Assembly (NCBI RefSeq): GCF_000006565.2
Contig: NC_031472.1
Location: 706,727-770,726 of the forward strand
Length of the DNA stretch: 64,000 nucleotides
Direction: 5' to 3'
Source: Toxoplasma gondii ME49
Lineage: Eukaryota > Apicomplexa > Conoidasida > Eucoccidiorida > Sarcocystidae
In this document: in pieces, positions 24,627 through 35,700 of the stretch
Layout: each line of letters starts with the position of its first letter
Numbering within the stretch: the first letter of the stretch is position 1
Notes under the pieces: model-generated
What the model was told of the DNA's origin: nothing
Seen by the model: only the letters and a program-made list of their open reading frames with translations
Database searches by the model: none
Program-made: the position numbers and the translations under genes

Positions 24627-26375
24627 AGGATGTGTCGGCATTTGCTCGCACTCACATTTGTAGATCCATTCTGGATGTGGGTGCATGCGTTGTGCGTGTG
24701 AAGATGCATGCTTATCTTCACCTCTTGCTCTGTGCGCGTGGAGCTCAGATGCAATGGGCATCAGGGGAGCGGGAGACTTTGTGCGGAAACAGAAAGGGAA
24801 AAAGAGAACGAGGGAGTGAGCCAGGGAGACTGGGAGCGAAAAAGCGGGAGAGTAGACTGAGAGAAAGGCGAGACAGCTGGCATTCCTGGCGATGTTTCTG
24901 CCTCCGAGTGCTTGTGCAAGCTCGAGGAAAAATCGAAGGTTCGGATTGCTCCGCGAGTTCCAACCTCTGCAGGAGAACTGCGGCCAGAAAGATGTTAGTG
25001 GGTCTCTGAGTGTCCGCTCAAATCAGACTTTGTTTCTCTCGAACTGAGGTACCCTGCTGTTCCCTCGACCCGCATGTTTCTGGCTCGGCCTCGCGTTGAC
25101 AGTGAGTGTGGTAGATCCTGTTTTTCCGAGCTTCTCTCAACTTTCGTAGGGAGTGACGGCGGAGCGCGACCAGCTTCAGCAAGAAGTGACTTCTCTTCGC
25201 GAACAGCTCGAGAGTCTTCGAGTGTCTGGTTCACCAAGGCAAGCCCAAAACTACTACGGTCCGAATGAACGGTGAGCAACCAAAAGTTCACCTCAGTGTC
25301 GCCGCCTCTTTACATTCACATCGCTCCCCATTTGTGTATAATTATATACTTTTGTGTGTGTATCTGTATCTGTGTGCCGGGGTCGTGTATTCGAGATGGA
25401 CTGTGTGTTTTGGAACCTTCGAAGTTGACGACGACGCGTGCTGTCTCTCTTCTGTTCTCGTGTGTATCGATCTCTTTCTCTCCCTCGAGATACTCTCATC
25501 TCTTCCTACGAGTGGACGCCTCTGCGCTTCGATTCGAGTTTGACGTCTCCTATTCGTGGCGGGTTGACGGTTGCAGGAACACAATGAAATCTTTTTGAGG
25601 ATCGTGAATTTCCAGTTTTCTCTCCGCCGTCTGTTCACAGCAGCTCCATACGTCGAGGAGACTTCGGCCTGCGTGTCAGAGAGCCGTCGTCCAAGTGCTT
25701 TTCTTTTGCCTCAGCGGCGCAAAGACGCCTCTTTCCTCCACCTTCTTTTTCTGCGTTTGCTCCCCATGCTCCCCCGTGAAAAGAACTGTTCAATGCAGTG
25801 TCTGTCCGTTTCTGTGTCCATACACGTTTACTGCGCGTCCTCTTCCTCTGCTGTTCTGCGCCAGATACCCCGAGAGCGCTGACGGCAGCAGGCCCAGCCG
25901 GTCGACGCGAGAAGGCAGCTGGCATGCAGGTGCGTCGGCTGAGACGAGAAGTAGCTCGCGTCGAGATCGGAGCCGCTACGCAGAGAAAGACAGAGAGTAC
26001 GAAGCGAACGGCCGCGGAGACAGCAAGGAAGTCGTGGACTGTGTGCGCCGGGAACGCGAGGAGCGCGCGTGCAGTCGGGAGGTCGACGCGAGCAAGGTGG
26101 ACGGCCGCGACAGTCGTCACGCGTTGCCGTTCTACGCGAGTGTAAGGCGAGACGAGACGCACCATGCAGGCGCCTCCGAGTCGAGAAGAACCGAACGCGG
26201 CGCCTCCAGAGGCAGCTACAAAGACTACGGGGCAGGCATGCGACATCACACTCACGAGCGCGACTGGAGGCGAGAAGAAGACAAAGAGAGAAGTGGACGG
26301 TCAGAGAGAGACTACAAAGTGCGGGCGGACCGCGGAAGGACAACCAAGGACGAGCGAGAGCGAAGATACGACTGA
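21576..26375 (+). CDS. WTAP-like m6A methyltransferase complex subunit, six exons
   Basis: WTAP (Fl(2)d, Mum2-related) is a coiled-coil nuclear adaptor that holds the METTL3-METTL14 mRNA methyltransferase and also touches splicing. Exons: 21576-21716, 22389-22630, 23212-23364, 23791-23875, 25150-25271, 25865-26375; phases agree and give 370 aa. The conserved core starts at about residue 128 with SVMGQRLINKC, then LQEENNELG, corresponding to the family's TGKRLMAKC and ENEELGKQL segment, and continues as coiled coil to about residue 190. Residues 1-47 are acidic and residues 200-370 form an Arg/Asp/Glu/Ser-rich tail. The start is the first in-frame ATG at 21576; an upstream in-frame GTG at 21525 was not used. 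Introns carry long repeats. Identity rests on the core motif and coiled-coil spacing. Confidence 0.85.
22052..22307. repeat. 12-bp CTCTCTTGATCG-type tandem repeat in WTAP-like intron 1
   Basis: About eighteen imperfect copies of a 12-bp unit with GATC at its centre, followed by two copies of a roughly 36-bp unit that mixes TTGATCTCTTCCC and CCCCCGCGTTC. It ends about 80 bp before the exon 2 acceptor, extending the pyrimidine-rich region upstream of it. Confidence 0.9.
23985..24625. repeat. Six-copy 96-118 bp tandem repeat in WTAP-like intron 4
   Basis: The core AGAGGTAAACAGGTGAGTAT recurs near 24016, 24133, 24231, 24338, 24434 and 24531, each followed by a conserved segment ending in GGATATACATG and a (TA)n run of variable length. 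Length differences between copies come mainly from the TA run. Each copy carries the donor-like string ACAG/GTGAGTAT. Confidence 0.92.
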
Positions 26376-27168
26376 CACGCGCTCAACAGGAAGACGATGC
26401 TAAGCGTGGAGAGAAACCTCAAGAAACAAGTGGAAAGAAGGACATGTATTTCAGACAGCGCGACACCTACACCCATGCCTATATTCATCTATAGTCATGT
26501 ATATATAAAGGGCAATGACGCGGATACAGAGATATCTAGGGTCACCGAAAAGAAGTATCCAACCTGTGTTTATGGTGGATATTCCGTAGGATATATGCGT
26601 GTGAAGTTTATATGGATGGACGACGTCCTGTTTTGAGGAGAGAGCACGGGGAATGTCGGCGGAGGCCGGCTACACAGCGGATTGCAGTTTTCGAAGTTTT
26701 TCGGAGTCGAGCGTCGTGGAAACACGGAGGCGGTTCCTTCAGGTGCCTTTTCTGTCACTCGAGAGAAAAAGTGAAGTCGTTACTCATCGGGCGCTGTTTT
26801 GCCCAGGTCATATGGACTTCACTTCCTGTTTTCAAACATCAACGCTCTCCAAATTAAGGCCTTACTCCGCTCTCTCAGCAACTCATTTCAGGCATTCTAC
26901 ATGTCCCTCTCCAAGAAGATATACGTATATCTATATCTATCTATCTCTCTCTATATATATACATGTATACATACATGGCAGTCTCGAGATGTGTATCCTT
27001 GAACGCAGACATATATATACACGAAAATATGAAGCGATAGCGATACTTCGACTCACAAAACGTCTTCATAATGGATGGCAAAACCATATTACTGTCACTG
27101 CTGCTTAGACTGGGAGCGCAGGAGGCCTTTCGCTCAACGGCCTCCGCAAACTGGTCTCACCTGATATA

Positions 27169-27199
<31 letters not shown>

Positions 27200-30100
27200 C
27201 GCGTGTGTGTATGTATATATATAATTAGAATACGAAGAAGTGTTTGTGTCCTTTGTAGACCACAAAGAGGAGGCATGGACAAGATCGCGGAGTTGGCCTT
27301 GCCGGGTGTGAACTGAAACGAGGGATGAACGGCTGCGGTGCATGCAGCGCTGCTTCAGTGTCAGAACCCCGAACATGCGACACACAGTGCGACGATATGA
27401 GAGACAAGAGGAAGGCAATTACATAAAGAATCTCCGCAAAGATTCACATTTCCTTACTCTACAACTGTGCATTCGTACAGCGTGTAGAGGCATGTGTACA
27501 CGGATATCTACGCGTTTCCTCGAAACATGACAAGCGAAAGTAAACAAACAGTTCCCTCTGGCGCGGATCAGGTCTTCAAATAGCACTTGCGCTTAACGCG
27601 AGGTACAAAACATCAGCGAGCAGAGAAGAGAGTAAGCGCTGCGCTTCTCTCGGTTTACAGCGCCCCTACCCCGTACACCTCCCGTCACACGTGAAGCAGG
27701 CTTGTGTTCGGATGTGGACATGCCGTTGCTCACTTTTTTTCCACGTGTGAGAACATCCAAAGAGACAGAACCGCACCAGTCAAAAGTAAGTCCTTGTACT
27801 CAAGTCAAGATATCAGCTGAGTCTCGGATACATCCGTCGACATGCGTTCCTCTGTGCAATATGCATGTATATAGATACATGCATGTACACATGCATCATG
27901 CATACACATTTAGATACACACATGTATGCATATGCATATATACAGTATTTGTAGATATGTGTGTTTGTTCTGCTGGAGGAGGGAGGATGTGTTGGGCCGT
28001 TTGGGTTGCATCAATGAAAGTTAAGGTTCATGTGGAGAGTCTCGTTGCGTTTCTACTTCTCCATAGAGTGTTTGGACGACCCCTGGCTGCATGCAGAGGG
28101 CGAGCATTCATGGGAACTCCGGCATCTCAAACATGCGTTCGGAGCGCAAACCGCCTCCTCCGAGAAAGCCTTTTGTGCCCTCCCGCCGCTTCCGTCCACG
28201 CGGAGACAAAGATGCAGAAAAGAAGCTTAGCGGCTTCAACAGCAAGCGACCTAAGCAATTTGAAGAGCAGACGTTCTGCATAGAAAGAGCCACAACCACA
28301 GAATCCTCGTTGTGAGTCTCCAGTTTTGCCCATCTGGGCACACAGCTGAGACACCCGCTTCCGACAGTGGGTGGCTGGCGTACCCCGAACGTGACGATAT
28401 ATCTGGCTTTCTCTGATCTGCACAGCCCTCGCTAAAAGCGAAGGAAAGAAAAGACCCCAGAGGTCGCTGAAAATGGGGACCAAGAGTACTGCGGGTCTCC
28501 GTGGCGCCCAACTTCCAGTTAAACCCGTTTGTTTGTCACAGAACACGAAACGGCGAACCATTCGCAAAGCGTTTGACCAGAAAAACGCAAATAGTTCGTA
28601 CCACAACAGGAATGTAGATCTAGAGTAAAATCAGCGCAGCTGGACGGTTGGCCCGCACCTGTTTGAGCGAACCTCATGTTTTAACTTGGCTTTTCTGCGA
28701 TGGGCCGACCAGGCAACACTCTGAACCTCTGGCGACACGCGCGAGTTGCCGTCAAGGTGACTGTGGCATCGGAATCGTGAGTACCGACATAAGACGGTGT
28801 GCTGTAATTGTCAAAGATAGATACGCAGTTCCTCGGTACGAATGGTCGGTGACCCAGGACTGTACAGCTTAAATCGAAAGGAGCAGCTTCCGTGAACAGA
28901 AATAAAATGTGAGACTTACTTTGCCGTGCTGGGAAGACCGACACCTCTCTCCAGGTGGTGAGAGTATCGCCTGTTGACGAACTAAATTAGCGGAACTGGA
29001 GCCTATGGTCCTCAGACCGTTCTTCTTCTGCGAGAAAAATCCATCTGGCTCCCAAGCGAACGAATCAAAGAGCTCAGAACCACAGTCTGCGCTGTTTTTG
29101 TCGAATCGTCAGCGCAATCCACATCCACCCATCCTCCATGTTTCTGTGTTTTTCTCTTTTATAGATGTTGCTGCTCTGCCTTCTGAAACTCACGTCTCTC
29201 ACCTTTGGAGTCTCTGCGTTCTGAGGCACCTACTCCTTGCGCGAATGCCCATTCGTTCTCCACTTCTCTCCCACCTTTTCTGATGCGGTCTATCCCTTCT
29301 TTTCTCAGGTGCCAGTATGGTCAGTACGATTGTACTGGGAGTTATCATCTCTGAGACAGGAGTAATAAGCTTTTTCTGGGGAGTATGTACTACGAGTTGG
29401 ACTACCGGTTTAGAGGAGCGGAAACGAACAGCTGGTTACACACTCGTTTTAATGCAGAAACCAAGAATCTCACCGCAAGCGCAATGGCCAGATCCTCAAA
29501 GGAAAAAGAGCCTCTCGCTTCTATTCCCATATCCTCCAAGTAGTGGCGTAGCTCATCTCGGAGTCTCTGGAACAACGCATCACTTTCGACTGGAGTGTGA
29601 TGAGAATATTATTTGTCATCATGGAGCTAGTGTTTCGTGCATCTCCTTTTCCGCCATTGCAGAAAGAACAGCAGTCTTACGGTGTGTGTTTGACGCATGG
29701 GTTTCCCCGCGAGTGCCGTTTCCCACCCTCGTCTACGCTGCCGATTTTGCATTTTGTGTACGCACCCCCCCTTAGACACGATACGAGCAACTACGACTGC
29801 AGGCAATGTGGTCCGTCTTTGAGACGCTCGCCCAAAACTACAGACTATTCTGGACCAGAATGTCGTGGATGTCCCGAGTGTGTCTTCCCAAGAGTTTGCG
29901 CGACCTCTTGTATCGTGGTACCAGTCTTGAACCAGTCTGGTCCTATTTACGCCCTGAGCTGACTAGATACAAGGCACCAGGCAAACGCCATGAAACCTCT
30001 GTCAGCAAGGACAGAACAGCTTTAAAACAGTTGATACAGAATATCAGGCCCAATGCTGGTCCGCTGAGCTCGATAGATGACGGGTGATGTGCATAAATCT

Positions 30101-30284
30101 CCTTGTCAAGGTTCTATCTCAAATAAGTAGAGTGCGGAGCTGCGAAAATCTGTCTTGCTGGCCCTTAAGTAACTAAAGTGTGTTTGTAGTTGTTACGCCA
30201 ATTCATTACCAATCAAGATGTAGATGTCCCGACGGAAAACATTTGGGTCTTTTATCGGAAACGCAAGTTACTCTGCACGCAATA
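26376..30284. other. Convergent spacer between WTAP-like and CDPK-like genes
   Basis: Both neighbouring genes end here, so two 3' untranslated regions are expected. TA runs lie near 26950-26965 and 27172-27198. Open frames on both strands at 27700-28600 overlap and show no family motif. A 152-codon plus frame from 29317 begins with a cox3-like stretch (listed separately), and a 93-codon plus frame at 29806-30087 has no motif I recognise. Confidence 0.5.
29317..29430 (+). pseudogene. Possible nuclear copy of a mitochondrial cox3 fragment
   Basis: The frame from 29317 reads GVIISETGVISFFWG, resembling the cytochrome c oxidase subunit 3 segment with Ser-Glu followed about nine residues later by Phe-Phe-Trp. 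The spacing is one residue shorter than in animal cox3. Coccidian nuclear genomes are known to hold many short mitochondrial inserts. The match is a single short motif, so chance is possible; flanking frames on both sides show no cox3 similarity I can see. Confidence 0.3.
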
Positions 30285-32693
30285 TTAAGTTGCGCTAAAG
30301 CTGATGGGCGGAGCAGTCGCTTCTAATGCAGCCCCGTAGTCGAAGTCGTGGCTTCTGATGTCTAGTCGCATCAAAGTCCACTTTTTGCTTTCAGCCCAGA
30401 CACACTCATTGGATGGCACATTCTGCGTATGGGTGGTAGAGATAGACTCGTGCCTTTTCTGGAGTTCCCTCGTTTGACTGGTGCTGCTAGCTACACTCGA
30501 ATTATACACACAACCTAAACCGTAAAAGCCCGGGAAAAGAAGACAAGTGGCAACAACAAATGATTCGACTTACCCCTTCCGATCCCAACAAAGAAATCAC
30601 TTGGCTCACAGCCACAGTTCCCTTCCGCGAGGGATCTAGACGACAGAAAATGCGTCTCAGGGAGTTCTGCAGGATTAAGAAGCAACGGCAAGCGCACCAA
30701 CACAGATGGACTTCTGATTTGTTTTAGCCACAAGGACGGTAGACAAGCGTACCGCTCACGTCTCCGCAGGGAAAACGAAGAAACAAAAGCTCGGTTCTCG
30801 CTAGATGGGTCAATCGACATCTCTATGTACTTACACATAGAGATGTCTATACGTTTCTACATATATGCACACAAAGTGTAGCCCCCCCGTCTGTTCCTGA
30901 AAAATGTCCACACATCTAACATGTAGACTCATGTGCTCTCGTGTGTATGTAATTTTCCAGAGGAGTGTATTTATGTGTACGTGGTATAAACATCAACGCA
31001 TGATTGAAAGTCCGGTCTTTCTTCTGTGTGTCTTACGGCATGCAATAGCACTTGCTTATCCATTACACCCGCAAGAAAAGGCGTAAACTCCAGAGCGTGG
31101 ACAGCCTGGTGGAGGCAGCACCCCTGGGAACTGTAGACTGTCCGCGTTGAGGTGTACATGGAGGTGAAGATCTCGAGAGCTTCAGGATTTCGAATTGACA
31201 GATCGAGGGTTTTGAGGGTCGACACGAAGTCGTCATAGAAAACCATGCCTCTCTCTAGAAAAAGAATAGAGAAAATGGGCAACAGGCAAAGGGTTCCAAA
31301 TCAATCAAACACGTAGGTCACACGAATGTATCACAAAGCTTTCTCTTTACAGATATACATCTATGTACACACAGAATTCTTACATTGTTACACACAGGCA
31401 CAGCACTTTCTCTCTCTTCGTCCATCTCGCTCCACACAGATACATGTATATTGCAGATCGCCACCATCCTGCAATGAATAAGTACATTCATACAGTATCC
31501 TACATCTTACCGAATGGATATATGTTAACGTAAAAGCGAAGGAAGGAATACAAAAGAGGCTGTTGTAGCATACAACATAATAAATTCTAACCCTGCTGCT
31601 ATTGATGCACTACATCGATTTCCATATTAGTCTCACTGCATATTCCGAACATGAACGTGGAGGTCTGCATGCACACATCTAACAACAAGGCGAGTGTTTC
31701 TATGCATCTGTATGTTCATATATATATATATATATATAGTATGGGTGGTTTTGCGACTCTTACTGGACTTATCAAAGGCGTAGAACAGAACTTCGACTTC
31801 CTCGGGAACTTCAGAGGGAGGCAAGGCGTAAGCGAGTAGAAGGTAGAAGAGGCGGTGAAAGAGCGACTGTAGTGGAAAGCTGAAGAGAAAGAATGAAAAA
31901 GTGTGAGCATCCCTATGTCTGTTTCTGTTGGATTCTTCGCACAGCGTAAGAGAGGAAAGGAAGAAAAAATCGCCAAAAAAGCAAACGCACGGCATTTATT
32001 GGGAGGTCTGTTTCTTACGTTGTTTTCTTGATTACAAGATCTTTTCCTCAGACGTGTTTGAATATGATTACCTGCGCAGATTATCGATCATTTTGTGAAT
32101 GGATGAATCGGTGTTTTGTGCGCAGTGCACGAGAAGACGAATTTTCGCGTCTTCTGCCTGTCGCTCCTCCTGAAGCCAAGGATGGAAGAGCGCCTCCGTT
32201 GCTGTGATTCTCAACTTTTGTCTCCGTCTCAGGCACCTCTCAAGGAAGTCGCGACAAGCGGGACTTAAAACCCTGGGGGCACAGAAACAGAAAGGAGAAA
32301 CGTCCCGCCAAGCATATGAACTGTGCAACTGCTTATTCCACGTAAATATGTATACGTACGACAGTAAAGATAAAGAAAGGTGGATAGATGGAGAAGTGGA
32401 TGCTTAAGTGAACATAGCACATCGTTGAGTCCTGGGTCACATTTGATCCTTACAGCGAACATATACAAAGCTGGATGGATCATTTGTATGCAGATGATAG
32501 GTGTGTCTGCTTCCTTCTATTTCATGATATTAGGCTGAGCTGCAACCTTCACCACATTCCCACAGATACACGTACAGATTATGTTTTGGAGAAGGTGTTT
32601 ACATTTTCTGCTGTATCGATGCACACATTCATTTGCATGTGAGAGATTGCACGCTTCCACTGTGTGGTCCTCCTCCACATATAGATGTATATC

Positions 32694-32735
<42 letters not shown>

Positions 32736-35700
32736 TGTACATGTAAGGAAACCGCAGAAGTCACTTTGTGTTGTTTCACCGCTTTCTCAGTTTGGGGTGC
32801 ATGCAGACTGTTTGTGTAAACGATAAACGTCTCCTGTTTTACTCAGGGAACCAAACCTGTCATGCATTTCGTCGAAAAGCAGATTTCCGCTGCTGGCTAG
32901 TCCAGGCATGAGCGTCCCCGTCAAAAGAGCGTTAATGACGAGGCCCAAGCCCCACATGTCCGTTGCTGAGGTTTCACAGTCACACCCACTGCCAAAGCAC
33001 ACAAGTTAAGGTTTCCCTCCTTTTTCGACCACAGTCTTAAGCCTTACTACAGTGTCGTCGTCCACCTGAAACGCATGCTTGTCGTCTCCTCTCGTTGCTG
33101 AAAGTGTGGAACAGGGGAACCGGCAAAAGAAGCCTTTTCGTCAGGGGAATCCTCGAGAGGTTCCTTTGCCTCCAAAGCCCCAGTTGCATTCCGACCTCGA
33201 CTAGTAACATGCTCCTCCACTGCGTTGTTGTCTTGCCAGAACGAACCACGCTTCGCGTGGTTAGGTTGTGTTGACAAATCGGGTGCTCATTTCAACTCGG
33301 GTTTCAACTGCCTACCTGGAGTGTAGGAAGTGTGTCGGAGAACCTCGGGCGGGTGCAGCCCCGGGGTTCCAACGATACGTTTACTGAGGAGTGCACTGGG
33401 TCCTCTCCATGTGTTGCGTGTCATGCAAGAGAGAAAGTAGGCGTCACCGGTAAAGGGGAGTTCTTCCCTTCGCGGGTTTTTCCCGCCTGTTTGTGGTGGG
33501 AGCTCTCCCGCGTCTTTCGCAGCACTTTCTCCCAGACAGATGTGGTTCTTTTCTCGGCGTGGAGGCATCTCGTTTCCACATCTTCCCCGCTTAAGCTCCG
33601 GAGATCGTTCCTCGTAAGTCACGGCAGCAGCCGAAGGATGCTTCGTCGGGTTTCGTGGGGGAAGAGTGGCGTTTGCCGGAGGCGGCCAGGAATCTTCTTT
33701 CTCTCTCTCTTGGGAAGGTTCAGGTGTCTCGGGATTCACTTTTGTCTGGGGCAGGTAGGGCAAATCCTGCGGAGGATGAAGCTGCTGTGAGAAAGACGGA
33801 CCAGACCTGCTCGTTTCTTGCCCACTCTTCGAACTCTGAAGGATTCGCTCTTTCAGCTCGGAAAAAGTGCCCTCGTCGGGATGGTTGAGGGCATTCGTGG
33901 AAGTGAAGAGAGAAAATCCAAAATCAATCAGCTGCGTGTGCACACAGTGTCACATTCCATGTGATGCCCAAAGTCGTCCGCCCCAACACAAAGGAGACAG
34001 TGTACGTACACCTGACCGTAGCGACAGGGGGCCGAAAACATGGCTGGCACTTTGTCAGCCGCGTGAAAAAACACCTGCTTCAGACGAAAAGAGTTCTACT
34101 TTTCCTGCTCGTAGGCAAGCAAAATGGCGAAAGTAAATGGCATCGAAGGTGGAGGGTGTCACTCTAATCATGGTACACTGGCAAAAACTCAAACCGGCTA
34201 CTCGTACTTAAGACACCGCCGAGCCTCGCCGTGCAGTTTACAACATGTTCTACTCCCTCCTTTCCAGTTTCAATACGAAGTCCTGTCTGCTCTGATGCAA
34301 GCAGCAATGAAATATGCACCTCCACAACGACACCTACGCAAATGCTTCTGACTTCTCTAAACAAATCATTCATATGTCGTTCTGAAGGGTAATTTGATCT
34401 AGGGGTGATATGGTATTCCTGAAATATCTCGATCTCGACAATTTCCGAGTGTATGCTTGTACGCCCACTGAAGATATGCGTCAGTGAGTAGGAGCCCTAG
34501 GAAGTGACACTGAACCTATCTTGCCAGTTACTGTATTTCCTTGGAGACGAGTTACACGCAAACAATTGCCATGAGAAAGGTGTACATTGACAAAGTGGGC
34601 ACAGATCCTTACAAGGAGTCTTGGATGCGACGGCTCGACCAGCAAGAAATTCTGCGCCTTAATATCACGGTGGATGATCCCTTGCGTGTGAAGGTGCCTC
34701 AAGGCCTGCAAGCCAATTCTCCGCCAAGCCATGCATACATGCAAACTTTCGGCTTTTAGAACACATGCATACAATATGTGATTTGAATATGGAGGCATAC
34801 AGAAAATATGTCTGTCTTGTGGATCTCGTGTCCCTGAAAGTGTGAATGTGTTTCTCCTTTCCAGGATATGAACCAGAAGGCAGGTCACATGATTCTGCAC
34901 ATTCTCTTATGCATATGCAGAAACAGAGAGGAACACCGTACTGTGACTGCATGAACTTTCCACTGTACATGCACGTATATGTATTTATGCATGTCTTGTG
35001 TGTGTATGTCTAGCTATATGTTCCTGAACGGAGAGACAGATTTCAGGAATCGTCCTTCTCTACCCTGTGTGTGTATTTGTCTTGTACCTTGAGAATTTGC
35101 CAGGTGAACTTTTTCGCGACTCGTTCCCAGCTTTTCCATCTTCGTTCTTCTTCTGTTTTTTCGCTTTGCCAGGGTGAAAAGGCCGTGACGTCCCCATCAG
35201 CCTGATCGAGCTTCTCAGCTGAATGTAACGTCATCGCGGGGTCCGAAGATTTAGGCCCCAGAAGCTTTCGCAAACTTGCGCGGCTCAGGGGGCCTCCCTT
35301 GCAGACGGGCATGATTAAGTGAACGCCTTCGTCGTCTTCAATGAACTCGACGAGTTTGATAATGGCAGGGTGATCGGCAGAGAGACACGCGTACACGCCT
35401 TCTCCCATGATGGCCTGGAGATCGCGTTTCATCTCTTTGTCTTTTTCCTCAGCCTTCGCGAACTTCTTTCTGGTCGTCTTTGGTTCTTCAGGCTTCCCTC
35501 GCGTCGCCTCGCCTCCACAGCCTCTCGGGCGTCTACTTTCCGTTGCGTGTCTTCCGGTGCTCTCCGTCGTTTCCCGCATATTGTCTGCATCTGTCGCGAC
35601 TCTTTGCCCTGCTGGATCTCCCAGGGTGTCTACATTTTCACCGCTGCCCACGTTTCTCTGTGTCTTACCATTTCCTTTTTTCCCTGATTTCTGCGAGTCA

